Translations under genes and position numbers: made by a program
Notes under the pieces: generated by a model
What the model was told of the DNA's origin: nothing
What the model saw: only the letters and a program-made list of their open reading frames with translations
The model's database searches: none
Assembly (NCBI GenBank): GCA_003522945.1
Contig: DPHR01000005.1
Coordinates: forward strand, 1-12,986
Origin: Clostridiales bacterium
GTDB lineage: Bacteria > Bacillota > Clostridia > Oscillospirales > Oscillospiraceae
Direction of reading: 5' to 3'
Length of the DNA stretch: 12,986 bases
In this document: positions 1 to 6,291 of the stretch, in pieces
Layout: each line of letters starts with the position of its first letter
Position numbering within the stretch: position 1 is the stretch's first letter

Positions 1-115
1 GCCGGATCTGATCCTCCGCCACGGCGCGCGGCACCACGCCCGTCACGGGCATCGTGCGCGCCGTGCTCTCGGCATAATGCGCCAGCTCTTCAAGCGCTAT
101 CACGACCGTTTCCAT
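1..115 (-). CDS. Unidentified protein, N-terminal 38 residues only (runs off left edge)
   Basis: An ATG at 115-113 is preceded by a good ribosome binding site (GGAGG, 7 bp spacing) and opens a frame with no stop to the window edge. The visible protein begins METVVIALEELAHYAES and is acidic and helix-prone at first, then continues through PVTGVVPRAVAEDQIR. I do not recognise the family. It lies downstream of the terminator at 179-211 in the same direction, so it either has its own promoter in the 64-bp gap or depends on readthrough. No convincing -35/-10 pair is visible in that gap. The ribosome binding site and open frame support a real gene; the function is unknown. Confidence 0.6.
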   Translation of the reverse strand, partial: METVVIALEELAHYAESTARTMPVTGVVPRAVAEDQIR

Positions 116-178
116 AGTTTCCGCCTCCAAAGCATGACATTTACGGAACATTTTTCCCCAATGTCCGGCACAATATGC

Positions 179-211
179 AAAAAGGGAGCCGCAGGCGATC
201 CTGCGGCTCCC
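179..211 (-). terminator. Intrinsic terminator of the catabolic operon
   Basis: A perfect 11-bp stem (GGGAGCCGCAG pairing with CTGCGGCTCCC) with a 6-nt loop is followed on the minus strand by TTTTT. It lies 21 bp after the stop of the 2-hydroxyacid dehydrogenase and so ends that transcript. A T-run also exists on the plus side (223-229), but it is displaced from the stem and no plus-strand gene is nearby. Confidence 0.85.
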
Positions 212-232
212 GAGCCGGTCGGTTTTTTTGTT

Positions 233-1228
233 TTATTCCACTTTGCGGGCATAGTAAATGCCATTGAAGGGGTGCAGGAGCTTTTCGCCGTTCAGACCGC
301 GGACAACCTCCTCCGCGCCCTTGGTGAGCAGCGCTAGTGAGGCTTCTTCGGAGTACCATGCCGCGTGCGGCGTGAGGATGACGTTGTCCATGCCGATGAG
401 CGGATGGTCGGCGGGGACGGTCTCGCTGCAGAGCACATCGATGCCTGCGCCGGCGATCTCGCCGTCGCGCAGCGCCGCGATCAGCTCATCCTCCTTGACG
501 ATGGCGCCGCGGGCGGTGTTGATGAAGAAAGCGTCCTTTTTCATTTTGCGGAAAAAGTCCGCACCGATCATGCCCTCCGTGGATTTGTTGAGATGCAGGT
601 GCAGGGAGATGACGTCGCTTTCTGCGGCGACCTCGTCCATAGACTTGAGCGTGATGCCGAGCGGCGCGACCTGCTCCTGCGTGAGGAACGGGTCATAGGA
701 GATCACGTTCATGCCGAAGGCCTGCGCCTTCTGGATCGTGCTGCGGGCGATAGCGCCGCAGCCGATCGTGCCGAACGTGCGTCCGGCGAGCCGGTGCACG
801 GGCTTGGCCACGGAGAAGTCCCACACGCCGCGCTTGACCGTGTCCATGAGCTTATTGAGCTTTTTGGTCACGGCGAGCATGAGCAAAATGGTGTGCGTCG
901 CCACATCCTCGATGCCGTAGTCCGGCACGTTGCACGCCGGGATGCCGAGATCCCGGGCGGCGTCCACGTCGATCGTATCCATGCCGACGCCGCTATGCAC
1001 GAGCAGACGGCATTTGGGAAGCGCGGCAAGGATATCGCGCGTGATCTCGGCAAAGTGTACCTGGATGGCGTCCGCGTCTTTGCACGCCTCGATAATCTCC
1101 TCAGGCGATTTGCACTGGCAGGGGCGGAACTCGAAGTCCGCCGCCTTGTAAACGTCGATGAACGGCTGGATCGTTTCATACGAATAGTCCGTCAGCACGA
1201 CGAGCGGTCGTTTTTTCGTTACCGGCAT
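233..1228 (-). CDS. D-2-hydroxyacid dehydrogenase (NAD-dependent; CtBP/phosphoglycerate dehydrogenase-like)
   Basis: A 331-residue protein of the D-isomer-specific 2-hydroxyacid dehydrogenase family, which interconverts 2-keto acids and D-2-hydroxy acids in the cytoplasm. The Rossmann motif is GCGAIA (156-161), with Asp179 at the end of the second strand, which favours NAD over NADP. The catalytic triad is complete: Arg240 (NTARG), Glu269 (CSET) and His288 (TPHAAW). The length is normal for the family. The start is the ATG at 1228, with GGAGG 6 bp upstream; the frame stays open further up but only inside kduD, which it overlaps by 10 bp. It is the last gene before the terminator. Glyoxylate, hydroxypyruvate or a sugar-derived 2-keto acid are possible substrates. 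True SerA is less likely because no ACT domain follows. Confidence 0.88.
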   Translation of the reverse strand: MPVTKKRPLVVLTDYSYETIQPFIDVYKAADFEFRPCQCKSPEEIIEACKDADAIQVHFAEITRDILAALPKCRLLVHSGVGMDTIDVDAARDLGIPACNVPDYGIEDVATHTILLMLAVTKKLNKLMDTVKRGVWDFSVAKPVHRLAGRTFGTIGCGAIARSTIQKAQAFGMNVISYDPFLTQEQVAPLGITLKSMDEVAAESDVISLHLHLNKSTEGMIGADFFRKMKKDAFFINTARGAIVKEDELIAALRDGEIAGAGIDVLCSETVPADHPLIGMDNVILTPHAAWYSEEASLALLTKGAEEVVRGLNGEKLLHPFNGIYYARKVE

Positions 1229-1998
1229 AGGAAACCTCCGTCCACAGGGATCGTAGCGCCGCAGATGTAGTTCGACGCCTCCGAGGCTAGGAACACCACG
1301 ACATCCTTGAACACCTTCGGATCGCCCCACGCTTTGGAGGGGATCCGGTCGATGATCTCCTTGTTGCGCACGGGGTCCTCCATCAGGGGTTTGCCCATAT
1401 CGGTGGCGATATAGCCCGGCGCGATGGCGTTCACGTTAATGCCCTCGGCGGCCCACTCGTTGGTGAGCGCGCGGGTCAGGCCCATAACGGCAGTCTTCGT
1501 CGCAGTGTAGGCCGGTACGCGGTATCCGCCGAAGTAGCTGAGCATGGACGCCACGTTGATGATCTTGCCCTTGTGCTGCGGGATCATCTCGCGCGCGGCG
1601 AGTTGGCTCAGGAAGAACACGGCGTTGAGATTGATGTTGACCACATCGTCCCACGCCTGCTCTTCAAAGTCCACGGACGGCATGCGCCGCTGGATGCCAG
1701 CGCAGTTGACGAGAATGTCCAGATGGGAGCCGAGAAGCTCCATGCTCTCGGCAAAGGCACGCCGGAGCTGCTCGCGCTCGCCCAGATCGGCGATCACGCC
1801 GTGGACGGCGTAGCCCTTTTCCCGAAGATAGTCGCGCACCGTGAACATCCGCTCGGAGCGGTTGATGAGCACGACCTCCGCTCCTGCCTCGCAGAGGCCT
1901 TCGGCGAGATAGCGGCCGATGCCCTCCATCGCGCCGACGCCGGTCACGATGGCCTTTTTCCCGGCAAGGTCAAACCTTGCCCGCATTTCCTCTATCAT
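1219..1998 (-). CDS. kduD: 2-dehydro-3-deoxy-D-gluconate 5-dehydrogenase (KduD-type SDR)
   Basis: A 259-residue short-chain dehydrogenase that would interconvert 2,5-diketo-3-deoxygluconate (DKII) and 2-keto-3-deoxygluconate with NAD(H). The stretches GKIINVASMLSYFGGYRVPA, NEWAAEGINVNAIAPGYIAT and the C-terminal PVDGGF resemble KduD as I remember the E. coli protein. The catalytic residues Ser151, Tyr164 and Lys168 (YTATK) are present. Two departures from the usual SDR pattern are visible: the glycine motif reads TGVGAMEGIG (19-28), two residues longer than TGxxxGxG, and the NNAG motif reads NCAG (98-101). The start at 1998 has GGAAGG 9 bp upstream; a second in-frame ATG four codons on has no properly spaced site. 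It follows the KduI/IolB-like gene by 15 bp and overlaps the dehydrogenase gene downstream, so translation is probably coupled. Confidence 0.87.
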   Translation of the reverse strand: MIEEMRARFDLAGKKAIVTGVGAMEGIGRYLAEGLCEAGAEVVLINRSERMFTVRDYLREKGYAVHGVIADLGEREQLRRAFAESMELLGSHLDILVNCAGIQRRMPSVDFEEQAWDDVVNINLNAVFFLSQLAAREMIPQHKGKIINVASMLSYFGGYRVPAYTATKTAVMGLTRALTNEWAAEGINVNAIAPGYIATDMGKPLMEDPVRNKEIIDRIPSKAWGDPKVFKDVVVFLASEASNYICGATIPVDGGFLCR

Positions 1999-2013
1999 TT
2001 GTCCACGCCTTCC

Positions 2014-2805
2014 TCAGATATAGTTCTTGTCCTTGTTGTATATGCCGTACACGCGGTCCTCCGGCCGCAGCGCCACGAGCGCCCACAGATAGGTGTTGCG
2101 CGTGCCGGGCGAGGCGACGGTCGGGTGATAGCCGCACGGGAACACGACCATGTTGCCCGAGCGGACGGGGTGGGCGACGGCGTCGGAGTACAGGCCGTTC
2201 TCCTCGAGATAGGTGATCTGATAGCCCATCTTCGGGGCAGGCATGTCAAAGTAGCAGTACGTCTCCTCGAGCATGGCGGCGTGCTCGTGCGGCGGCCAGC
2301 TCGTCCAGCCGGAATCCGGACCGAAGGTGTAGCCGCAGAGTAGCCGCGATGCCGGTGTCTTGTCGCCAAGCATGATGAACACCTCGCGCTGGAACGTGCC
2401 CTCGCCGTGCACCTCGTGCATGGGGCCTAGCGGGGCGTTCGGGTCGAAGCGGATGTGCAGCGTCTCGCCGACGCCCTCATAGAGCGCATAGGCAATATAG
2501 AAAACGCAGTTTTCCTCCGCACGGAGCGTGCAGACGGTGTTTCCGGCGAGATACAGGCCGTCCAGTCGGCTCATATCCTCCGCGTCTTTGCCCTCAACAG
2601 TGATGACGGCCTTGCCCTCGATGAGAGAGAGGAAGTACTCATATTCGCCCGATTCGACCGTGTAGTTCTCTCCGGCAGGGAGATTCAGACGGTCGATGTG
2701 CGTATAGACGCATTCGTGGATATCGGGCGTGATGACGGTGTGGCGTCCGGGCTCTTCGCTGCTTTTGACGTTCCACTTGAGCATATCTTCGCGTTTCAGT
2801 TTCAT
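2014..2805 (-). CDS. KduI/IolB-family cupin isomerase (probable 5-keto-4-deoxyuronate isomerase)
   Basis: A 263-residue two-cupin protein of the KduI/IolB family. Family members are metal-dependent aldose-ketose isomerases: KduI converts 5-keto-4-deoxyuronate (DKI) to DKII, and IolB acts on 5-deoxyglucuronate in inositol catabolism. Likely metal ligands are His173 and His175 (PPHEH), Glu180 (LEET) and His227 (PCGYHP). The SGWTSWPPHEH and GYHPTVASPG stretches look more like IolB than KduI, but kduD directly downstream and kdgK/eda in the cluster argue for the KduI reaction, and no other inositol gene is present. The start has AAAGGAG 8 bp upstream. It sits 53 bp after dctM, with a perfect hairpin in the gap. 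Family assignment is firm; the exact substrate is inferred from context. Confidence 0.85.
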   Translation of the reverse strand: MKLKREDMLKWNVKSSEEPGRHTVITPDIHECVYTHIDRLNLPAGENYTVESGEYEYFLSLIEGKAVITVEGKDAEDMSRLDGLYLAGNTVCTLRAEENCVFYIAYALYEGVGETLHIRFDPNAPLGPMHEVHGEGTFQREVFIMLGDKTPASRLLCGYTFGPDSGWTSWPPHEHAAMLEETYCYFDMPAPKMGYQITYLEENGLYSDAVAHPVRSGNMVVFPCGYHPTVASPGTRNTYLWALVALRPEDRVYGIYNKDKNYI

Positions 2806-2825
2806 AAGAACAACTCCTTTTCATG

Positions 2826-2851
2826 ATGCCGGTGCGGCTTCGCACCGGCAT
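2826..2851. other. Intercistronic hairpin between dctM and the isomerase gene
   Basis: A perfect 11-bp inverted repeat (ATGCCGGTGCG / CGCACCGGCAT) with a 4-nt loop. In the direction of the operon (minus) it is followed by CATGAAAAGG, not a T-run, so it is not a standard terminator there. On the plus strand GGGTTTTT follows, but there is no plus-strand gene to terminate. It could mark an RNA processing or stability boundary after the transporter genes. Confidence 0.7.
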
Positions 2852-2858
2852 GGGTTTT

Positions 2859-4136
2859 TCAGCCTACGACCCACGCGGTGACCGCGGGGACGAAAATAAT
2901 GAGCAGCACGACGCAGAGATTGGCAATGAAGAACGGCATCTCGCCTTTGGTGATCTCGCCGACGCTCAGACCGGAGATGTTGGCCATGCCGAACAGGTTG
3001 ACCGCGACCGGCGGCGTGCAGCAGCCGAGCGAGTTGAGGATGCAGAACACGATGCCGAAGTGGATCACGTCGATGCCGAGCTCCTTGGCAACCGGCCAGA
3101 GCAACGGCACGAGTAGTACGGCGATGGAGGTGCCGTCCATGAACATGCCGAAGATGACGAGCAGCACAAAGCAGAACAGCAGGAACACCGTCGGGCTCAT
3201 GTGGCAGCTGAGCACGAACTGCGTCAGGCTCTTGGTGAGACCGGCGTAGGAGAAGAAATAGGAGAACGCCGTCGCGCAGGCAATGATAAACATGATAACG
3301 GTGCTCTGCTTGGCCGAATCCACGAGGATCGTCGGCAGATTGTGGAGTGAGATCTCCTTATAGACGAATCGGCCGATCAGATACGCCGCCACGCAGGCAA
3401 TGCCGGCGGACTCCGTCGGGGTGAAGAAGCCGCTGTAAATGCCGCCGAGGATGATGAGCGGCACGGCCAGCGCGGGCAGCGTGCGGGCGATAACGCCGAG
3501 CAGCTCGCGGGCCGTGTGCTTCTGCACGCCGGCCTTCGGCCACTTGTCCTTGCGGGAGATGACGAACACGACACCGGCAAGGACGATCACTGTAAAGATA
3601 CCCCAGAAGATACCGGCAGAGAACATGTTCGTAACGGAGCAGCCGACGAGTGTGCTGTAAATGACCATGATGATGCTCGGCGGGATGACGGGGCCGAGAC
3701 CGCCCGCCACGGCCATGAGACCGGCGGACTGCGCTTCGGGGTATTTAATCTCCTTCATGGAAGGATAGATCATCGCGCCGATGGCGATGGTCGTGGCCGG
3801 GCCGCTGCCGGAGAGCGCGGCGAAGATCGCGCAGGCGAGAATGGCCGTATAGGCCAGACCGCCGCGGACGCGGCCGGTGAGAATGTTGGCAAAGTCCACG
3901 ATTTTGCGGGAGATGCCGCCGGCGGTCATCAGGTTGCCGGCGAGAATGAACAGTGGGATGGCCATGAGCGGGAACGAGTCCATGCCCGTGTACAGGCGCT
4001 GTGCGATCGTGACGATGGGAATACCGCAGTAAAAAAAGCTGACTAGCGAGGAGAGCCCGAGCGAGATCGATACGGGCAGCCCCAGCACCAGGAACAGCAC
4101 AAAAGAGCCGAAGAGGATCAGTGTCGTCATATTCAT
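2859..4136 (-). CDS. dctM: TRAP transporter large permease subunit (DctM)
   Basis: A 425-residue, very hydrophobic membrane protein of the DctM family, the translocation subunit of tripartite ATP-independent periplasmic (TRAP) transporters, which use an ion gradient to import carboxylates and sugar acids. The family landmarks are clear: GLPVSISLGLSSL near the N-terminus, LTGRVRGGLAY, SGSGPAT (109-115), YPSMKEIKYP and GPVIPPSI (148-155). The start is the ATG at 4136, which overlaps the dctQ stop as ATGA and has GGGAGG about 10 bp upstream. An ATG 13 codons earlier would lie inside dctQ and would add a charged, hydrophilic leader unlike the family. The length is normal. It works with DctQ and DctP encoded just upstream. 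Confidence 0.95.
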   Translation of the reverse strand: MNMTTLILFGSFVLFLVLGLPVSISLGLSSLVSFFYCGIPIVTIAQRLYTGMDSFPLMAIPLFILAGNLMTAGGISRKIVDFANILTGRVRGGLAYTAILACAIFAALSGSGPATTIAIGAMIYPSMKEIKYPEAQSAGLMAVAGGLGPVIPPSIIMVIYSTLVGCSVTNMFSAGIFWGIFTVIVLAGVVFVISRKDKWPKAGVQKHTARELLGVIARTLPALAVPLIILGGIYSGFFTPTESAGIACVAAYLIGRFVYKEISLHNLPTILVDSAKQSTVIMFIIACATAFSYFFSYAGLTKSLTQFVLSCHMSPTVFLLFCFVLLVIFGMFMDGTSIAVLLVPLLWPVAKELGIDVIHFGIVFCILNSLGCCTPPVAVNLFGMANISGLSVGEITKGEMPFFIANLCVVLLIIFVPAVTAWVVG

Positions 4137-4639
4137 GCGTTCTTTTCCTCCCCGTTCTCGGATTTTTTCGTGCAAAGCTTCACAATGGTGTTAATGAGAA
4201 TGATCGTCTGCGTAAGGAAGATCGCGAGGCAGCCTACCGTGACGCAGCCGGCAAAGTAATATTTGGGGATCTGCAGCGCTGGCATAACGCCGCCCACAGT
4301 CATCATGGAGCGGATCATCCGGATGGAGGCAAAGCCCACCACGCCGGAGAATACGATCACCATCAGAGTGGAGAAATGGTCGAACCAGACCTTGACCTTT
4401 GGAGGAAGTCGACGGACAAGAGAGTCCACATTGAGCTGCGAATGGTCGCGAAGGCTGATCTCCGTACCCAGCATCAGCATATAGATCATGCAGCCGCGGG
4501 CCAGCTCTTCAAACCAGCTGATGTTGAGCTTGAAAAGATTTCGATTCAATACCTGACCAAACACAGCCAGGACCATAACAGTGAAAAAGATGGTGATGAG
4601 CACCCGTTCCACCCGGTCGATCGCTTTGACAATTTTCAC
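4133..4639 (-). CDS. dctQ: TRAP transporter small permease subunit (DctQ)
   Basis: A 168-residue membrane protein with four hydrophobic segments (about residues 13-31, 45-62, 85-108 and 128-153), the DctQ topology. The family signature SWFEELARG (41-49) followed by SLRDHSQLNVDSL is present. The start is best placed at the GTG at 4639: AGAAAGG lies 9 bp before it. A TTG three codons earlier (4648) would abut the same ribosome binding site with no spacing. The stop overlaps the dctM start (ATGA), so the two permease subunits are probably translated in a coupled way. It is separated from dctP by 85 bp holding a strong hairpin. Confidence 0.92.
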   Translation of the reverse strand: MKIVKAIDRVERVLITIFFTVMVLAVFGQVLNRNLFKLNISWFEELARGCMIYMLMLGTEISLRDHSQLNVDSLVRRLPPKVKVWFDHFSTLMVIVFSGVVGFASIRMIRSMMTVGGVMPALQIPKYYFAGCVTVGCLAIFLTQTIILINTIVKLCTKKSENGEEKNA

Positions 4640-4669
4640 AGAAGTCAACCTTTCTTGCTTTCAGGATCG

Positions 4670-4702
4670 GCCCGGGAAACGGAGGTCATCCGCTTCCCGG
4701 GC
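4670..4702. other. Intercistronic hairpin between dctP and dctQ
   Basis: A 9-bp GC-rich stem (GCCCGGGAA / TTCCCGGGC), then one mismatch and four more pairs around a 5-nt loop. It lies just after the dctP stop, and no T-run follows on the minus strand. Stable hairpins between a binding-protein gene and its membrane subunits are known to protect the upstream mRNA and raise the binding-protein to permease ratio. That role is inferred here. Confidence 0.75.
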
Positions 4703-4724
4703 GCTGAGAAAAGGAGGAAGATGC

Positions 4725-5762
4725 TTATTTCGCTGCGTTGACCATTTCGACCAGTTCGGTGGGGATGCGGTCGTTGGCGAACTCTTCGTACAGGGGCTTG
4801 CAGAGCTCGTACAGAGCGGTACGGTCAATGTCGGTAATGGTGGCGCCGTTGGCTTTGAGTGTCTCGATGGCGTCCTCGTTGGCCTGAAGCACCATGGCGC
4901 TGGCCTGGGCAATGCCATCCTTGCAGGCGGCGAAGAAGGCATCGCGCATGTCGGCAGGGATCTTCTCAATGGCTTCGTTGGAAATGAGGATGATGCAGAT
5001 GTTGTAGGTGTGGCCGCTGAGCGTCAGGTACGGGGCGACCTCGGAGAAGCCGTCGGAGAGGTAGTTGGCGATGGTGTTCTCACCACCGTCCACGGTGCCC
5101 TGCTGGATCGCGGTGAACAGCTCGCTGTAGGCCATGGGGGTAGCCTGCGCGCCGATGGCGTTGAAGATACCGACGTCGACCGGGTTCTCCATGGTGCGGA
5201 TCTTCAGGCCCTTGAAATCATCCACGGTATTGATGGGCTTGGAGGTGAAGCAGTGACGGAAGCCGGTGTACAGATATCCGCAGATGTTCAGGCCCTTTTC
5301 GGCGGCCTTGTCCGCGTAGTACTGACCGAGCTCGCCTTCCATGGCCTTCTGGATGTGCTCGTCGCTCTCAAAGAGGAACGGGCCGCCGACCGCGCCGAAC
5401 TCGGGGATGACCGATCCGATAACGGCGAGGTTGGTAACGGCCATATCCAGCGTGTTCATCTGGATGGCTTCCTGGCTGGCGCCGACGTCGCCGAGCTGGG
5501 AGGAGGGGTAGACCTCGATCTCAATGGCGCCGTTGGTGGCTTCCTTGACGACCTCGGCCATTTTCTGGAAGGCGAGGTGGTTGGTGGCGGTGGGGTTGTG
5601 GCAGTCGCTGAACTTCAGAACAATGGGCTCGACGGTGCTGTCGGAGCCAGTGGTCGTGCCGGACTCGGTGGGGGTGGTCGCCGGGGTTTCTGTGCTGGCG
5701 CCGCAGGCAGCCAGACCGAAAACCATGACCAGAGACAGGATGAGAGCAAGGATCTTCTTCAT
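4725..5762 (-). CDS. dctP: TRAP transporter substrate-binding lipoprotein (DctP family)
   Basis: A 345-residue extracytoplasmic binding protein. The N-terminus is a lipoprotein signal (MKK, hydrophobic stretch, LAAC with Cys20), followed by a Ser/Thr-rich linker to about residue 43, so it is lipid-anchored to the outside of the membrane. The mature part follows the DctP fold: SSQLGDVGASQEAIQ (87-101), DDFKGLKIRT with Arg189, the usual carboxylate-binding arginine, and AIQQGTVDGGENT (218-230). The start has GGAGG 7 bp upstream. Family members bind C4-dicarboxylates, uronates or other sugar acids. With kdu/kdg genes on both sides, a uronate or 4,5-unsaturated uronate derivative is the likely ligand, but the sequence does not fix it. 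Confidence 0.95.
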   Translation of the reverse strand: MKKILALILSLVMVFGLAACGASTETPATTPTESGTTTGSDSTVEPIVLKFSDCHNPTATNHLAFQKMAEVVKEATNGAIEIEVYPSSQLGDVGASQEAIQMNTLDMAVTNLAVIGSVIPEFGAVGGPFLFESDEHIQKAMEGELGQYYADKAAEKGLNICGYLYTGFRHCFTSKPINTVDDFKGLKIRTMENPVDVGIFNAIGAQATPMAYSELFTAIQQGTVDGGENTIANYLSDGFSEVAPYLTLSGHTYNICIILISNEAIEKIPADMRDAFFAACKDGIAQASAMVLQANEDAIETLKANGATITDIDRTALYELCKPLYEEFANDRIPTELVEMVNAAK

Positions 5763-5791
5763 TTCGGTTCCTCCATAATGGTTTTTTATCT

Positions 5792-5827
5792 TTTATTGTG
5801 TAAACAATAAAGAACAAAGTATTTTGT
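5792..5827. promoter_or_regulatory. Tandem AT-rich inverted repeats upstream of dctP (possible operator/promoter)
   Basis: Two adjacent inverted repeats lie 30-65 bp before the dctP start: TTTATTGT-gtaa-ACAATAAA (5792-5811) and ACAAA-gtat-TTTGT (5814-5827). Both have ACAA/TTGT arms and differ from the CCGG-centred sites elsewhere in the cluster. On the minus strand TTGTTC and TAAAAG, 16 bp apart, are a weak candidate -35/-10. This could give the transporter its own transcript. Confidence 0.4.
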
Positions 5828-5829
5828 GT

Positions 5830-5845
5830 GCCGCCCTCCGGCGGC
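5830..5845. other. Short GC hairpin after the HIT gene
   Basis: A 6-bp stem GCCGCC/GGCGGC with a 4-nt loop lies just after the HIT-family stop. The minus-strand continuation is ACACAAAATAC, with no clear T-run, so it is at most a weak terminator or processing signal between the HIT gene and dctP. Confidence 0.45.
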
Positions 5846-5851
5846 AGAGGG

Positions 5852-6274
5852 TCATGCTTTGAACTCGCGGAGCAGAGCGGCGCGCAGCGCGCGCATCTCC
5901 TCCTCCGGCAGCTCCGTTACCGGCGCGTCCATGCGAAACGGTCCGCCCCAGTCCGGCGCGCCGGGGCGCTTCGGAACAAGGTGGAAGTGGACGTGCGGCA
6001 TGAGATCACCGTAAATGGCGTAATTGATCTTTTCCGCGCCGACGGCCCGCTGTATCGCCGAGGCGGTGCGCGCCACATCGTCCATGTAGCCTTGCCGCTC
6101 TTCCGCCGTGAGTTCAAAAAGCTCGTTTACATGGCGGAGACGGAACGCCACGACGCAGCGGCCGTAATAGGTCTGGCTGCGGAAGACGTATACCGTACTG
6201 TATGGTAGCGTACAGAGTTCCTCCATGATCGAGCGGCGAAACTCGCTCTCTTCATGGCAGTAGATACATTCCAA
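5852..6274 (-). CDS. HIT-family nucleotide-binding hydrolase/transferase
   Basis: A 140-residue protein of the histidine-triad superfamily. The triad is MPHVHFHLVP, with His94, His96 (expected nucleophile) and His98. An N-terminal CIYC pair and His48 (RLRHV) match the zinc-site and beta-strand pattern of Fhit/HinT-like proteins. The length is usual for the family. HIT enzymes cleave dinucleoside polyphosphates or nucleotide-phosphoramidates, or transfer nucleotidyl groups (GalT branch). The start has AGGAGGT, with a rather long 12 bp spacing; no better in-frame start is seen. It follows the esterase gene by 17 bp, so the two are almost certainly co-transcribed. Its role in a sugar-acid cluster is unknown. 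Confidence 0.88.
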   Translation of the reverse strand: MECIYCHEESEFRRSIMEELCTLPYSTVYVFRSQTYYGRCVVAFRLRHVNELFELTAEERQGYMDDVARTASAIQRAVGAEKINYAIYGDLMPHVHFHLVPKRPGAPDWGGPFRMDAPVTELPEEEMRALRAALLREFKA

Positions 6275-6291
6275 GACACAGACCTCCTTTT

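Noticed and set aside
365..1270. A 301-codon plus-strand frame opposite the 2-hydroxyacid dehydrogenase
   Set aside because: It is an antisense shadow; the composition is Arg/Asp/His-rich and the opposite strand encodes a complete enzyme with all catalytic residues.
1229..1330. 34-codon upstream extension of the 2-hydroxyacid dehydrogenase
   Set aside because: It lies within kduD, has no family similarity, and the ATG at 1228 has a well-placed ribosome binding site.
5775..5804. TTTACA with CATTAT, 18 bp apart, as a dctP promoter
   Set aside because: The implied transcription start would fall at or beyond the dctP ribosome binding site.
4581..5810. A 409-codon plus-strand frame opposite dctP
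   Set aside because: The Gly/Val/Leu/Asp-rich translation is the mirror of the binding-protein codons. There is no ribosome binding site, and the minus-strand gene has a signal peptide and family motifs.
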